DNA of 41,413 nt from Oceanospirillales bacterium (GTDB taxonomy: Bacteria; Pseudomonadota; Gammaproteobacteria; Xanthomonadales; SZUA-38), in NCBI GenBank assembly GCA_003233095.1, contig QIKT01000091.1, positions 1 through 41,413 of the forward strand. The letters run 5' to 3'. Position numbers and translations under genes: made by a program. Of the stretch, positions 9,003 through 17,625 are shown piece by piece; position 1 is the first letter of the stretch, and each line of letters starts with the position of its first letter. The notes beneath the pieces are model-generated. The model saw nothing but the letters and a program-made list of their open reading frames with translations, did not search any database and was not told the origin of the DNA.

Positions 9003-10016
9003 TCAGTTCGTTGGTTTAACTAACCATCCACAAAGACCTGTACTATTCGTACAGCTAGTCGTACTTGGATCGTCTTCTGCTGCATTGATTGCATTCAGAA
9101 AGTACTGCTGTCCTTGTTCAAGCACGCACGAATTTCCAAAAGGTGAGTATGCCCAGTTAAAGGTACCCAGTCCCTCCATTCTACAGTTACCGAGTGCTGA
9201 AGAAAAATCACCAGGGCAACGTGAGATGGAGACTGTCAACAAGCCATTTCCAATCGCTGAAGGGTCATACGAAAATCCACCAGCAAGACGATCACAACCT
9301 GCCCCTGTGCACAAATCTCCAGTATTAAAGCCGATAGCAACATACTGATTAGGTATCATGCGTCCAACAATATTTACATTGGATAGTCCGGGCCACATGT
9401 CTCCGAAAAATCCTTCAAAGTTGTTGACCACATTTACCCCTGCGGTAAGCCCGACTCCCAATGGGTTATTCCGAACGGTGCCAACAGGAGGTGGTGCCGT
9501 AGCCGCGCAATCAGCTGGTGGGTTGAAGCCTGCAAAGTTGCCGCCGCCGCCAGTACTCTGAATGCTGATTGTCGCAGTCTCACTTACTTCCTGTGTACCA
9601 CTTGCATTACTGCAAAATAACTCCAGCGTCAAGTTGCTAGTCAAATTCGTTAAGGTAGTCGTAACTCCTGAATTAGACACGTTCGTTGACCGCCAGGCAG
9701 CATTGCCCTGACGGGCCTCGCAACTTTCTGCAAATTGATGCGTCCATCTTACCGTGGCATTCCCGCCGGATGGAACGGTAATGGCGCTTGTATTGTTATT
9801 GGTAAATATCAAACTAGCCGTAGGTAATGGGACGTCACTTTGACACATCAGATCACCATCAGTGCTGGTTACGGTAACATTCCCGTTTGCCTCTACAATG
9901 ACCTGTGTGTTCGAATCTAGATCGATGGCATTTCCATCAAGGATGAGCTGCTGTGCAGCAACGGTTGTTGACAGTGTGATGATCACTGAAATTATTATTC
10001 TTTTTATCCAAAGCAT
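9003..10016 (-). CDS. Secreted protein of unknown function with a possible Ig-like domain
   Basis: Signal peptide MLWIKRIIISVIITLSTTVAAQQ; Thr/Ser/Asn-rich region ITVPSGGNATVRWTHQFAESCEARQGNAAWRSTNVSNSGVTTTLTNLTSNLTLELFCSNASGTQEVSETATISI with an Ig-like alternation; several Cys in the C-terminal half. Confidence 0.75.
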   Translation of the reverse strand: MLWIKRIIISVIITLSTTVAAQQLILDGNAIDLDSNTQVIVEANGNVTVTSTDGDLMCQSDVPLPTASLIFTNNNTSAITVPSGGNATVRWTHQFAESCEARQGNAAWRSTNVSNSGVTTTLTNLTSNLTLELFCSNASGTQEVSETATISIQSTGGGGNFAGFNPPADCAATAPPPVGTVRNNPLGVGLTAGVNVVNNFEGFFGDMWPGLSNVNIVGRMIPNQYVAIGFNTGDLCTGAGCDRLAGGFSYDPSAIGNGLLTVSISRCPGDFSSALGNCRMEGLGTFNWAYSPFGNSCVLEQGQQYFLNAINAAEDDPSTTSCTNSTGLCGWLVKPTN

Positions 10017-10172
10017 GATTTCTTTACCTCGACAGTGATTATGTACAGATAGATTATCAACATTTTTGATTGCATTTGATCAAATTCCAATGCGCGAAAG
10101 CTGATGCATCATACCTCTTGATCTGTGTGAGATTACATAAATCTCCGTTAATATCTTGTTAATCCAAACGCA

Positions 10173-10202
10173 AAAGAGCGGAGCCATTTGGCCCCGCTCT
10201 TG
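10173..10202 (-). terminator. Intrinsic terminator downstream of the 10226..11746 gene
   Basis: AAGAGCGG-A-GCC-ATTT-GGC-C-CCGCTCTT hairpin (one mismatch); minus-strand product ends in TTTTG. Confidence 0.85.
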
Positions 10203-10225
10203 TCTTCTTTATCAAACGACCTAAG

Positions 10226-11746
10226 TTACAAGTCGATGATATCTCTATCAGATTTATGACGGAACAAACCAGCATAGTTAGCAATGGTCGTCGCGCCGAA
10301 ATTGTTGTTCTTCAGCACTTGAGCAGAGAAACCAGTCACGGGAAGTCCCGAATAGACATCTCCATCTTCATCGGTCAATGTACGACCCGCTTGTGCAGCG
10401 AAATCGATTGAAACCCAACCGTTCTCAAAGACACCACTAAAGGTGCTTTCGATCAGAGAAGCGAATATACCACTACCACCACCGAGTCCATCATCAAATT
10501 TGACGGTGTTAACTTCAAAGCAGAGTTGTCCACCAGTGGCTCCACCTGGAGCTGGAGGAGAGAATCCGCCGCCGCCTATGAATGGCTGTTCTTCTTCACG
10601 GTTATAGATCTGGAAGTCGAAGATTTCACAAGCGCCATCTCCAGCCGCATCCTCCTCACTGAATATATCGGTGAATGGCGCGCGTGCATTCATACCAACG
10701 ATGACTTCGTCAACGTACGCATTCTTGGTTGGGAAGGTGATTACCCATTCAGTCGACGCATCCAAAGAGGAATCCAAGGCATATTCGTTGTAGATTTCGT
10801 TATGCATGTAGACCGCTGAAACAGCATCAATTCCACGGTCCCAGTCAGAACTGACTGCCAGGCCTGTTGCCGGATCGAACACGATACTGTTCACAAATCC
10901 ATCAGCATCAGAGTCAAAGTCGGCATTGGAAAGAGATGGCTGCGTGCTACCTGGATTAGTGTGCGTAACAGTCTCAAAAAATGCGTTGATCGCATCAGCG
11001 TCGAAAGACACCTGGGTTCCTTCTCCGCCATTAATAATACTGGCTGAACCAAACAAACCGCCCGCTGGTGGATCTGTGTCGACGTTAGGATCGGCTACCC
11101 AATACTCACTAGCAAGCGGCACGCCTGGGGTGCGTTGTCCCCATGCAGCGTTGAGCTGTTGGCAATTATTAGGAATACCGCCAGTGTGTGTGGCTGCGCT
11201 AGCAGAGTCGTTCGCAGTATCATTGTTGATTTCAGCCATCTCGATCATTTCGAAGTGACCTTCGCGGGCTCGCGTCAAGCTATCAGGGCCTTCGTCGTTA
11301 TTGGCGCCGGTGTACTGAAAGTTTCTGAACGGGACGTATCGATCACCACTACCAAGCACTGGCAAAGGAGGTGCCAGAGCGGTCTGACCAATGATGTCCG
11401 GAACGGTGCATGAGTTGTCGCGGGTGACCAGGTTACCAGGGCCGTCATCGCTGATGCTGAATATCGAAGCTGTCCATACATCAAACGGCGACAGGTACAA
11501 GTTAAAGTCAAGAACCTCACGTGAGTTCCAGGCTTCCAGGTACCGGACTTTGACTGCTTTGACACGGTCGGTAGTGTTAACGATCGATAACAATGTCTGG
11601 TTACCGCCATTAACAGTGAAGTAGGGATAAATCAAAACCTGGCCAAGGCCGTCTTGGTTCAGATTAACCGCATTAGCAATACCAGCAAGACCAGCGACAC
11701 CGCCGATTCCTGCCATTACCGCTGTCGTTAAGGTTCTTCTTTTCAT
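10226..11746 (-). CDS. Secreted/surface protein of unknown function (506 aa)
   Basis: Signal peptide MKRRTLTTAVMAGIGGVAGLAGIANAVNLNQDGLGQVLIYPYFTVNGGNQTLLSIVNTTDRVKAVKVRYLEAWNSREVLDFNLYLSPFDVW; Asp/Asn/Gly-rich body; AGGAG Shine-Dalgarno upstream of the ATG. Confidence 0.8.
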   Translation of the reverse strand: MKRRTLTTAVMAGIGGVAGLAGIANAVNLNQDGLGQVLIYPYFTVNGGNQTLLSIVNTTDRVKAVKVRYLEAWNSREVLDFNLYLSPFDVWTASIFSISDDGPGNLVTRDNSCTVPDIIGQTALAPPLPVLGSGDRYVPFRNFQYTGANNDEGPDSLTRAREGHFEMIEMAEINNDTANDSASAATHTGGIPNNCQQLNAAWGQRTPGVPLASEYWVADPNVDTDPPAGGLFGSASIINGGEGTQVSFDADAINAFFETVTHTNPGSTQPSLSNADFDSDADGFVNSIVFDPATGLAVSSDWDRGIDAVSAVYMHNEIYNEYALDSSLDASTEWVITFPTKNAYVDEVIVGMNARAPFTDIFSEEDAAGDGACEIFDFQIYNREEEQPFIGGGGFSPPAPGGATGGQLCFEVNTVKFDDGLGGGSGIFASLIESTFSGVFENGWVSIDFAAQAGRTLTDEDGDVYSGLPVTGFSAQVLKNNNFGATTIANYAGLFRHKSDRDIIDL

Positions 11747-12017
11747 TTAAACACTCCTAACACAATTTATACAGGGCTTAAGCTTAGAGCTCCTAATGTC
11801 ACACTCTTATTACGATCAATGCCGCATTTATTGTGCGTACATTAGGCAAGAGCGTTGACATGGTACGATAATTAAATCACCAAATCAAACTTTATTTCGA
11901 CAGGAAAGAGGCAAGGGATTGCGATTGGTCATTGCGTGATACTCCCCCGTTCTCTACCACTTATCGCAATGCAGAGGATGAATGATTTCAGAGGAATCTG
12001 CAAGCCCTTTGGGGCGC

Positions 12018-13448
12018 TCAATGGCCACTTTCTGCGTTTCTTTGTTGCGAGCGGCTCGATGGTGTTGCCAAAAGGGATGATTTACCCCGCTCCAGCGTCA
12101 GCAGAATCAGTATTGCCAGCATCCAAGAATTGACGCTCCATAACAGATAGCGAATTTCGGCGCTCGGTGCCAAAATCATCAATGACAGGGCGTGACCGAC
12201 GCCTGACAAGCACACAATGAGCGCAGGAACGGCCCCTGCTCGTTGCCGAAACAGCCCCAAGCACAGAATCAGACTGATCAGCAGATAACTCCAGGGTTTG
12301 AACAAGGGCGATTCAATCACTGCATCCAGGCCTTTGGACAGCGCCTGATGCAGAGCACTTTGATTCATAGCATGAAACGGATTGTCGCGGTAAGGGGTCA
12401 GCGCCCGAACCCGATAAACCGTTTCCGGCTTGGTTGGATCATCCTGCCAGCGAAGCAATTCTGCAAAGACCTCCAGCCGGTGTTCCAGATAGGCACCCGG
12501 AAAGCTCACCCATAAGTTGAGCCAGGCCTTGCGAATGGCAGCCTGTTGCTCCGAGCTGTACGGTTCCCAAAGACCTGAATGCAGTTGATGCGTGAGCACG
12601 GGTACGTTTGACCAGGCAGGCACATACGCTGACAGGGTCTGCTCGTTCATCTTCTCATTCATGGCGGTGAAGGCTGGCACCAGGTTTTGCTGCTCGCGGA
12701 CCGAGACTCTGGCCAGATCCCAAAGTGCCACGCTGGGAAACAGCGACTGTTGCCGCGCATCAGTGAGAGATTCGATGCTGATGCGAGCACCTGCTGCCAG
12801 CACGATGGCGCTCAGACCAATCAACAGCGGCTTGAACAAGCTGAGTAGATTAATTTGCCCAGTTTGTCGTCGCGGCCAACGGCCCCACGGAATCCAGAAC
12901 ATAACGATCATCACGCCTGCTGGAATCACCGCATCCGGGCGAAACAGGGTGCTGGCGGCAGCACAAGCACTGGCGGCCAATCGCCATTGACTGCGGTGTT
13001 CCGTCGACTGTACAGCGCGTAAAAAGAGTGCCGTTGCCCAGATCAGGCAGTTGAGCATCAGCACATCTTTCCAGATGTGAGGCACGATCAGCAGATTGAA
13101 GGGCCACAGACCGAAGACCAGCATGATCACAGCCAGCCAGATGGGCGAGAGTCCCTTCAACTGACAAAATAACACCCACAGGCCAGACCAGAACATCAAC
13201 ACCTGCAAAATAAACATGCCGCCCGGTCCGGGTAGCCAGTGATCGAGTCCTTGCCAGATCAGCGTCATCGTCACCGGTGACATACTGAAGTAATCCTGGT
13301 GTCTTAACTGCCAATATTGAAAGGCCGAATCATGACTCATGTAGCCTGGATAGAAGGCGACCAGATACAATCCAACGCCTGTCAAGGCTGCCAGACCGGT
13401 CACGCCCCAAGCAGATTGGACTGGGTCAGTCCTGCCCATCGAATCCAC
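12018..13448 (-). CDS. Multi-spanning membrane protein, possibly a GT-C-fold glycosyltransferase-like (DUF6020-like) protein
   Basis: 476 aa, many hydrophobic helices; early loop VAFYPGYMSHDSAFQYWQ with acidic/His residues as in GT-C enzymes; VPHIWKDVLMLN. Confidence 0.6.
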   Translation of the reverse strand: MDSMGRTDPVQSAWGVTGLAALTGVGLYLVAFYPGYMSHDSAFQYWQLRHQDYFSMSPVTMTLIWQGLDHWLPGPGGMFILQVLMFWSGLWVLFCQLKGLSPIWLAVIMLVFGLWPFNLLIVPHIWKDVLMLNCLIWATALFLRAVQSTEHRSQWRLAASACAAASTLFRPDAVIPAGVMIVMFWIPWGRWPRRQTGQINLLSLFKPLLIGLSAIVLAAGARISIESLTDARQQSLFPSVALWDLARVSVREQQNLVPAFTAMNEKMNEQTLSAYVPAWSNVPVLTHQLHSGLWEPYSSEQQAAIRKAWLNLWVSFPGAYLEHRLEVFAELLRWQDDPTKPETVYRVRALTPYRDNPFHAMNQSALHQALSKGLDAVIESPLFKPWSYLLISLILCLGLFRQRAGAVPALIVCLSGVGHALSLMILAPSAEIRYLLWSVNSWMLAILILLTLERGKSSLLATPSSRSQQRNAESGH

Positions 13449-13496
13449 TAACTCACTGCTTGACAGTTAAGATCGCTTAAGAGCACAGGACAGTGA

Positions 13497-13925
13497 TCAG
13501 CTCTTCGGGACGAAGTACCAGATGCCGTCGCTTTGAATCCAGTTTTCCGTGAGCAGCTGGAATGCAGTCTGCTTCCCCACGCCGGGCATATGCGTGTTCA
13601 CCTCAAAATCAAGAAATACATCCGCTTTGCACAGCGTTTCAGATTCACACTCCTGACCGGTGTGCTTGCCTGCCAGCCAGTTGACGGTTTTTTGGTACAT
13701 GCGACGTTCGTAAGTGACATCGTCAATGACGCCACGGAAGCCCGGCGACAGATAGCGATAGGCGATTCTGAAGTTTTTCGATGCCAGGGCGTCCCAGCGT
13801 TCGTTGACGCGCTGCTCGAGACTGACGCCCTCGCCAGCCTCCTCATTTTTGGACGAAGTCGTGCTACAGCCGAATAACAGGCTGGTTGATAGCATGAGAA
13901 GGATCAAAGAGTTTCGATTAGTCAT
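13497..13925 (-). CDS. Small lipoprotein, last gene of the T2SS operon
   Basis: Lipobox LLMLSTSLLFGCSTTSSKNEE; starts a few bases after the gspD stop (13931), same strand. Confidence 0.75.
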   Translation of the reverse strand: MTNRNSLILLMLSTSLLFGCSTTSSKNEEAGEGVSLEQRVNERWDALASKNFRIAYRYLSPGFRGVIDDVTYERRMYQKTVNWLAGKHTGQECESETLCKADVFLDFEVNTHMPGVGKQTAFQLLTENWIQSDGIWYFVPKS

Positions 13926-13930
13926 GGGGT

Positions 13931-16180
13931 TCAGTTCCTGTTTTTCTGGCTACCGATGCCCAGGCTGCTGCCATAGATCGGTTTGATTTCCCTGAGCTTG
14001 TCACGATACTCAGCGGTGATGTCTTTCGCTTCTTGCGGGTTGGAAATGACCGTCGGCGTGATGGTCACCAACAATTCCGTACGCGAGGATGTCGTTGAAT
14101 TGCGCCCGAACAACGCACCCAGCACAGGAATACGCGACAGCCCTGGCACTCCGGCCCGGCCCACTAGTTCGGTGGCACGAATCAAGCCCCCAAGTACGAC
14201 TGTTTCGCCACTCTGAACGGCAATCTCGGTATCAATACTGCGTCGAGCAACCGAGACATTGCCGTTGGCATCAGGCGCGCTGGATGGCTGGGAGAACTCC
14301 TGCTGCACTTCCATGAACACCATGCCACCGGGATTGACACGAGGCACGACGTTCAGGATCACACCGGTGTCGCGGAACTGCACGCGGGAGGTCGACAGAT
14401 TCGAGCCCGTGCCGGTATTGAATACTGGTGAGTTGACCGGAATCTGATCACCGACGTTGATATTGGCTTCGCGATTGTTCAGAACCACCATCGATGGCGC
14501 CGCAATCGTAGTGACTTCACTGGCTGAATCAAGAGCGGTGACCATGGCACCAATGTCTGCACCGCGAATCAGGTAACTCAGACCTGCGCTGCCGAGCGTT
14601 CCCGAGCGGAAGTCACTGATCGTACCCTGACTGTCAAACAGACCTCGCGTACTGGGTACGCGAGCAGGTGGCGTACTGGGTACGCGAGCAGGTGGCGTCC
14701 CAGAAGGCTGCAGGGCAAAGTCGTTCAGCGCGCTCTGCAGAAACCAGTCAACGCCGTAGGACAACTCGTCGTTGAGGACCACTTCAAGAATATTGACCTC
14801 GATCAAGACCTGCAAAGGCATGGTATCGAGCCGTTTGATGGCAGACTCTACCGAGTCATACTGTGACGGCGTTGCACGGATCAGCAGCGAGTTGGACTCT
14901 TCAACCGCAATGATGCTGATGTCTTCGCCACCGGCCAGAGAGACTCCTGAATTCTGGGTCGTGGCCGTATTGTTCTGTGTGCGTTGTTCCTGAGCGCTGC
15001 TGCGACGATCATTGATCGAGGTAATTTCACCTGTTTCAAGGCCTGGCGCAAAGGTGTTCGCTTGAGTACTGCGCTGTGATGAGCCGCTGCTTGAGCTGTT
15101 GCCGAATACAGATGACAAGGTATCGGCAAGATCGGCTGCCCTGACGTGCTTGACCGGATAGACATAGAGCCGCTCACCCGCTTCACTGCCACCTCGATCC
15201 AGGCGCATGACCCATTCTTCGGCTTTCTTCAGATACTCGACCTGCGGGGTAATCACCAGCACGGCATTGAGTCTTTCGATGGCCATGAAACGAAACATGC
15301 CGGCCAGGGGCGTGCCCGAGGCATCGCCAAAGACCGCTTCAAGCTCAGTCACGACGGTAGCCACTTCCACCCGCGCAATCGGATAGATGCCGACGGACAT
15401 GCCAGCCAACCAATCCACGTCGAACACCTCGATGGTCTTCTGATAGTTCATCAGCTCCTGCCGAGTGCCCGCCATAACCAGCATGTTGCGGGTATTGTCG
15501 ACCGAAATAATCGAATTCGATCGCGCATAGGGTTGCAACAGCTTTTCCATTTCGGTGGGCGAGATATACTTGAGTACGTAAGCACGGACTTCAAAACCGC
15601 GCTGACCGGCCATGGGGGCGGTAGTGATGGTCAGTTGCCCAGGGATGGCCTGTTCAATCGGCACGATGTGCCAGCGGTTTTCCAGCCAGACAGCCGCGGC
15701 ATTGTTCCAGGACAGCAGCATGTCCAGAATCGGCATGATTTCATCGGTCGTGACCGGCTCGGAGGTTGAAAAGGTGACATTGCCCGAAACACCTGGCGAG
15801 ATGACGTAACTTTCCTGACGCAGGTCACCCAGAATCAGCTTGACCACTTCCTGGAGCGCTTCACCCTCGAAGTTGAAGATTACCTCACCGTCACTGGGTG
15901 GGGCGCTCGGACGCGTGGACACTGCCTCGGTGTTGATGAACTCACCGGTTCCCTTGACGATTTCATAGCTGGCGCGCTGCTCTTCCATGGCCGCTTGCTC
16001 GGCCTCTGCTCCGGTCATCTCGATCGACTCGGAGCGTTCAGCCATGATGGGTTGTCCATCGGCGTCAACGCCGTGAAACGACGAGCTGTTGGTCGTTTTG
16101 GTCGTTGGTGGCGGAGTGCTGGCACAAGCGGCCAGAAGCCCGGCGCACAGGCTGATGATCCAGATTCTGTAGTGTGTCAT
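13931..16180 (-). CDS. gspD: Type II secretion system secretin GspD
   Basis: Lipobox LLAACAS; N-domains VVKLILGDLRQESYVISPGVSGNVTFSTSEPVTTDEIMPILDMLL; secretin core VTTIAAPSMVVLNNREANINVGDQIPV...VQSGETVVLGGLIRATELVGRAGVPGLSRIPVLGALFGRNSTTSSRTELLVTITPTVI. Confidence 0.97.
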   Translation of the reverse strand: MTHYRIWIISLCAGLLAACASTPPPTTKTTNSSSFHGVDADGQPIMAERSESIEMTGAEAEQAAMEEQRASYEIVKGTGEFINTEAVSTRPSAPPSDGEVIFNFEGEALQEVVKLILGDLRQESYVISPGVSGNVTFSTSEPVTTDEIMPILDMLLSWNNAAAVWLENRWHIVPIEQAIPGQLTITTAPMAGQRGFEVRAYVLKYISPTEMEKLLQPYARSNSIISVDNTRNMLVMAGTRQELMNYQKTIEVFDVDWLAGMSVGIYPIARVEVATVVTELEAVFGDASGTPLAGMFRFMAIERLNAVLVITPQVEYLKKAEEWVMRLDRGGSEAGERLYVYPVKHVRAADLADTLSSVFGNSSSSGSSQRSTQANTFAPGLETGEITSINDRRSSAQEQRTQNNTATTQNSGVSLAGGEDISIIAVEESNSLLIRATPSQYDSVESAIKRLDTMPLQVLIEVNILEVVLNDELSYGVDWFLQSALNDFALQPSGTPPARVPSTPPARVPSTRGLFDSQGTISDFRSGTLGSAGLSYLIRGADIGAMVTALDSASEVTTIAAPSMVVLNNREANINVGDQIPVNSPVFNTGTGSNLSTSRVQFRDTGVILNVVPRVNPGGMVFMEVQQEFSQPSSAPDANGNVSVARRSIDTEIAVQSGETVVLGGLIRATELVGRAGVPGLSRIPVLGALFGRNSTTSSRTELLVTITPTVISNPQEAKDITAEYRDKLREIKPIYGSSLGIGSQKNRN
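14647..14698. repeat. 24-bp tandem duplication (about 2.2 copies) within gspD
   Basis: GCGTACTGGGTACGCGAGCAGGTG at 14647-14670 and 14671-14694, then GCGT; encodes the repeated peptide TPPARVPS-TPPARVPS. Confidence 0.97.
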
Positions 16181-16228
16181 GGTGCGGTAATGCCTTTGCT
16201 ATGTTTGGTGGTTGAGAGTTGACCGCGC

Positions 16229-17014
16229 TCAGCGCTGGCCGTCCTCATGGCTTTCTCTGCGTCGAGCAGCTTCCTGCCTCAGCTGGGCACGGCGCTCTGC
16301 CACGCGGCGACGAATTTCTTCGGCACGAGCCGCACGAGCGACGGCTTCAGTGTCATCTTCATCATCAACTTTTTCGGTCGGCGTATCGATTATCTGAGCC
16401 TGTTGAGCCTGTTGAGCCTGCCGTGACAGGTTGACCGGAGTTCGTGGTGGTGGCGCCTTGCCACCAACCATGGCCTTGGTATGGACTTCAAGGTCTAACG
16501 GAACACTCTGGCCTTCCTGATCGGCAAAAGTGACCGATCGAGGTTCAATCGAGGCGATGGTCCAGGAACCATACTCACCATCCAATGGCATGCCCTCTTT
16601 GATCCGCATGGTTTCCTTGGTCTTGTTGTCGGTCAGCGTGACCATTTTGACCTCAGGGGTGATCACGATGCCGCGGACCGTGACGTCAAGTTCGACAACC
16701 TCTATCAGCGGGGTGGTGCCATCATCACATTCAGGGCGTGCATCCTCTGGCTCACAATCGGTGACCACAGGCGGTGGCGCAGGTCGGCGATCATCATTGA
16801 ACAACGGCCGTTCAACCACGACCAGATAGTCGTCTTGCTGCAATGCATCTCCAAGTCCACGTCCGACAGCAACATCAGGGACCTGCCTGGCTTCAGGCGG
16901 CAGACTGTCAACGCCCTGCCCGACACCGCTCTGAACCAGTGCAATCAACCCACCCAACAAGGTGCAGCTGCCGATCAGGCCGAACATGGTGGCTTTTCCA
17001 GGCGTCATGCTCAT
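16229..17014 (-). CDS. T2SS inner-membrane GspC/GspN-type protein
   Basis: Single N-terminal TM; YLVVVERPLFNDDRRPAPPP followed by an HR-like domain VTVRGIVITPEVKMVTLTDNKTKETMRIKEGMPLDGEYGSWTIASI; located between gspM and gspD. Confidence 0.75.
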   Translation of the reverse strand: MSMTPGKATMFGLIGSCTLLGGLIALVQSGVGQGVDSLPPEARQVPDVAVGRGLGDALQQDDYLVVVERPLFNDDRRPAPPPVVTDCEPEDARPECDDGTTPLIEVVELDVTVRGIVITPEVKMVTLTDNKTKETMRIKEGMPLDGEYGSWTIASIEPRSVTFADQEGQSVPLDLEVHTKAMVGGKAPPPRTPVNLSRQAQQAQQAQIIDTPTEKVDDEDDTEAVARAARAEEIRRRVAERRAQLRQEAARRRESHEDGQR

Positions 17015-17625
17015 GTCGCATCGCCCGGCTGGCGGATGTATCCATACATGTCAAAGCGGACATCCAGATACTGGGTGGTCACCATCTGACGATTCTGACG
17101 GACTCGCGAGGTTTGTCGGTAGATCGAAAAGTTGTCAAAGAAGATCAGTGGCGACTGGGTTTCCATGGCATAGAGAATCTTGAACAGATAATCAACCTCA
17201 CAGCGCAGTCGAACCTTGTTGACCACTCGCTGATACCGCTCCTTGCCACTGACCCGTGTGTTGGGTGAGTTGGAGGTAATCTTGCATTGCTCGGAATTGT
17301 CGCCGGCATGCTCATCAATCAAGCCCTTGAGTCGGGAGGTCAGGGACGCCGAGGCAAGATTGACATTTTCCTGTGGCAGAAAGCTGGAGCTTTCTGACTG
17401 GGTCTGTTCCAGTAGGTTGATCTGCTGCTGCAGCTTCGGCCCCATCTGGATCCAGCCCTGATTCTGAGCTTCGGTCTGCTGCAAGGTTGCGATCTGCTCG
17501 GACTGCTCGCCGCGCTTGACCACATACCAGTGGAATCCCAACCAGTAGATCGCAATCAGCACAATACCCAAGAGCATGAACGCAAGAGGCTTCTGTTTTT
17601 CCTTATCGGGCAGCAACTGTGCCAT
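17011..17625 (-). CDS. gspM: T2SS protein GspM (PilO-like type)
   Basis: Single TM AFMLLGIVLIAIYWLGFHWYVV, coiled region, position after gspL. ORF track start is 17655; internal Met at 17625 also plausible. Confidence 0.75.
   Translation of the reverse strand: MAQLLPDKEKQKPLAFMLLGIVLIAIYWLGFHWYVVKRGEQSEQIATLQQTEAQNQGWIQMGPKLQQQINLLEQTQSESSSFLPQENVNLASASLTSRLKGLIDEHAGDNSEQCKITSNSPNTRVSGKERYQRVVNKVRLRCEVDYLFKILYAMETQSPLIFFDNFSIYRQTSRVRQNRQMVTTQYLDVRFDMYGYIRQPGDAT

Noticed and set aside
9003-11746. PEP-CTERM/IPTL-CTERM sorting signal in the two secreted proteins
   Set aside because: C-termini end in ...CGWLVKPTN and ...KSDRDIIDL, without the motif-TM-basic tripartite signal, so they cannot be linked to the exosortase-associated-like protein on this basis.
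11853-11866. TTGACA...TAATTA on the plus strand as a promoter
   Set aside because: Spacing between the boxes is far too short and no plus-strand gene follows.
15146-15769. 207-aa plus-strand ORF opposite gspD
   Set aside because: Antisense to a certain secretin gene; His/Arg/Gln-rich shadow frame of a real CDS.
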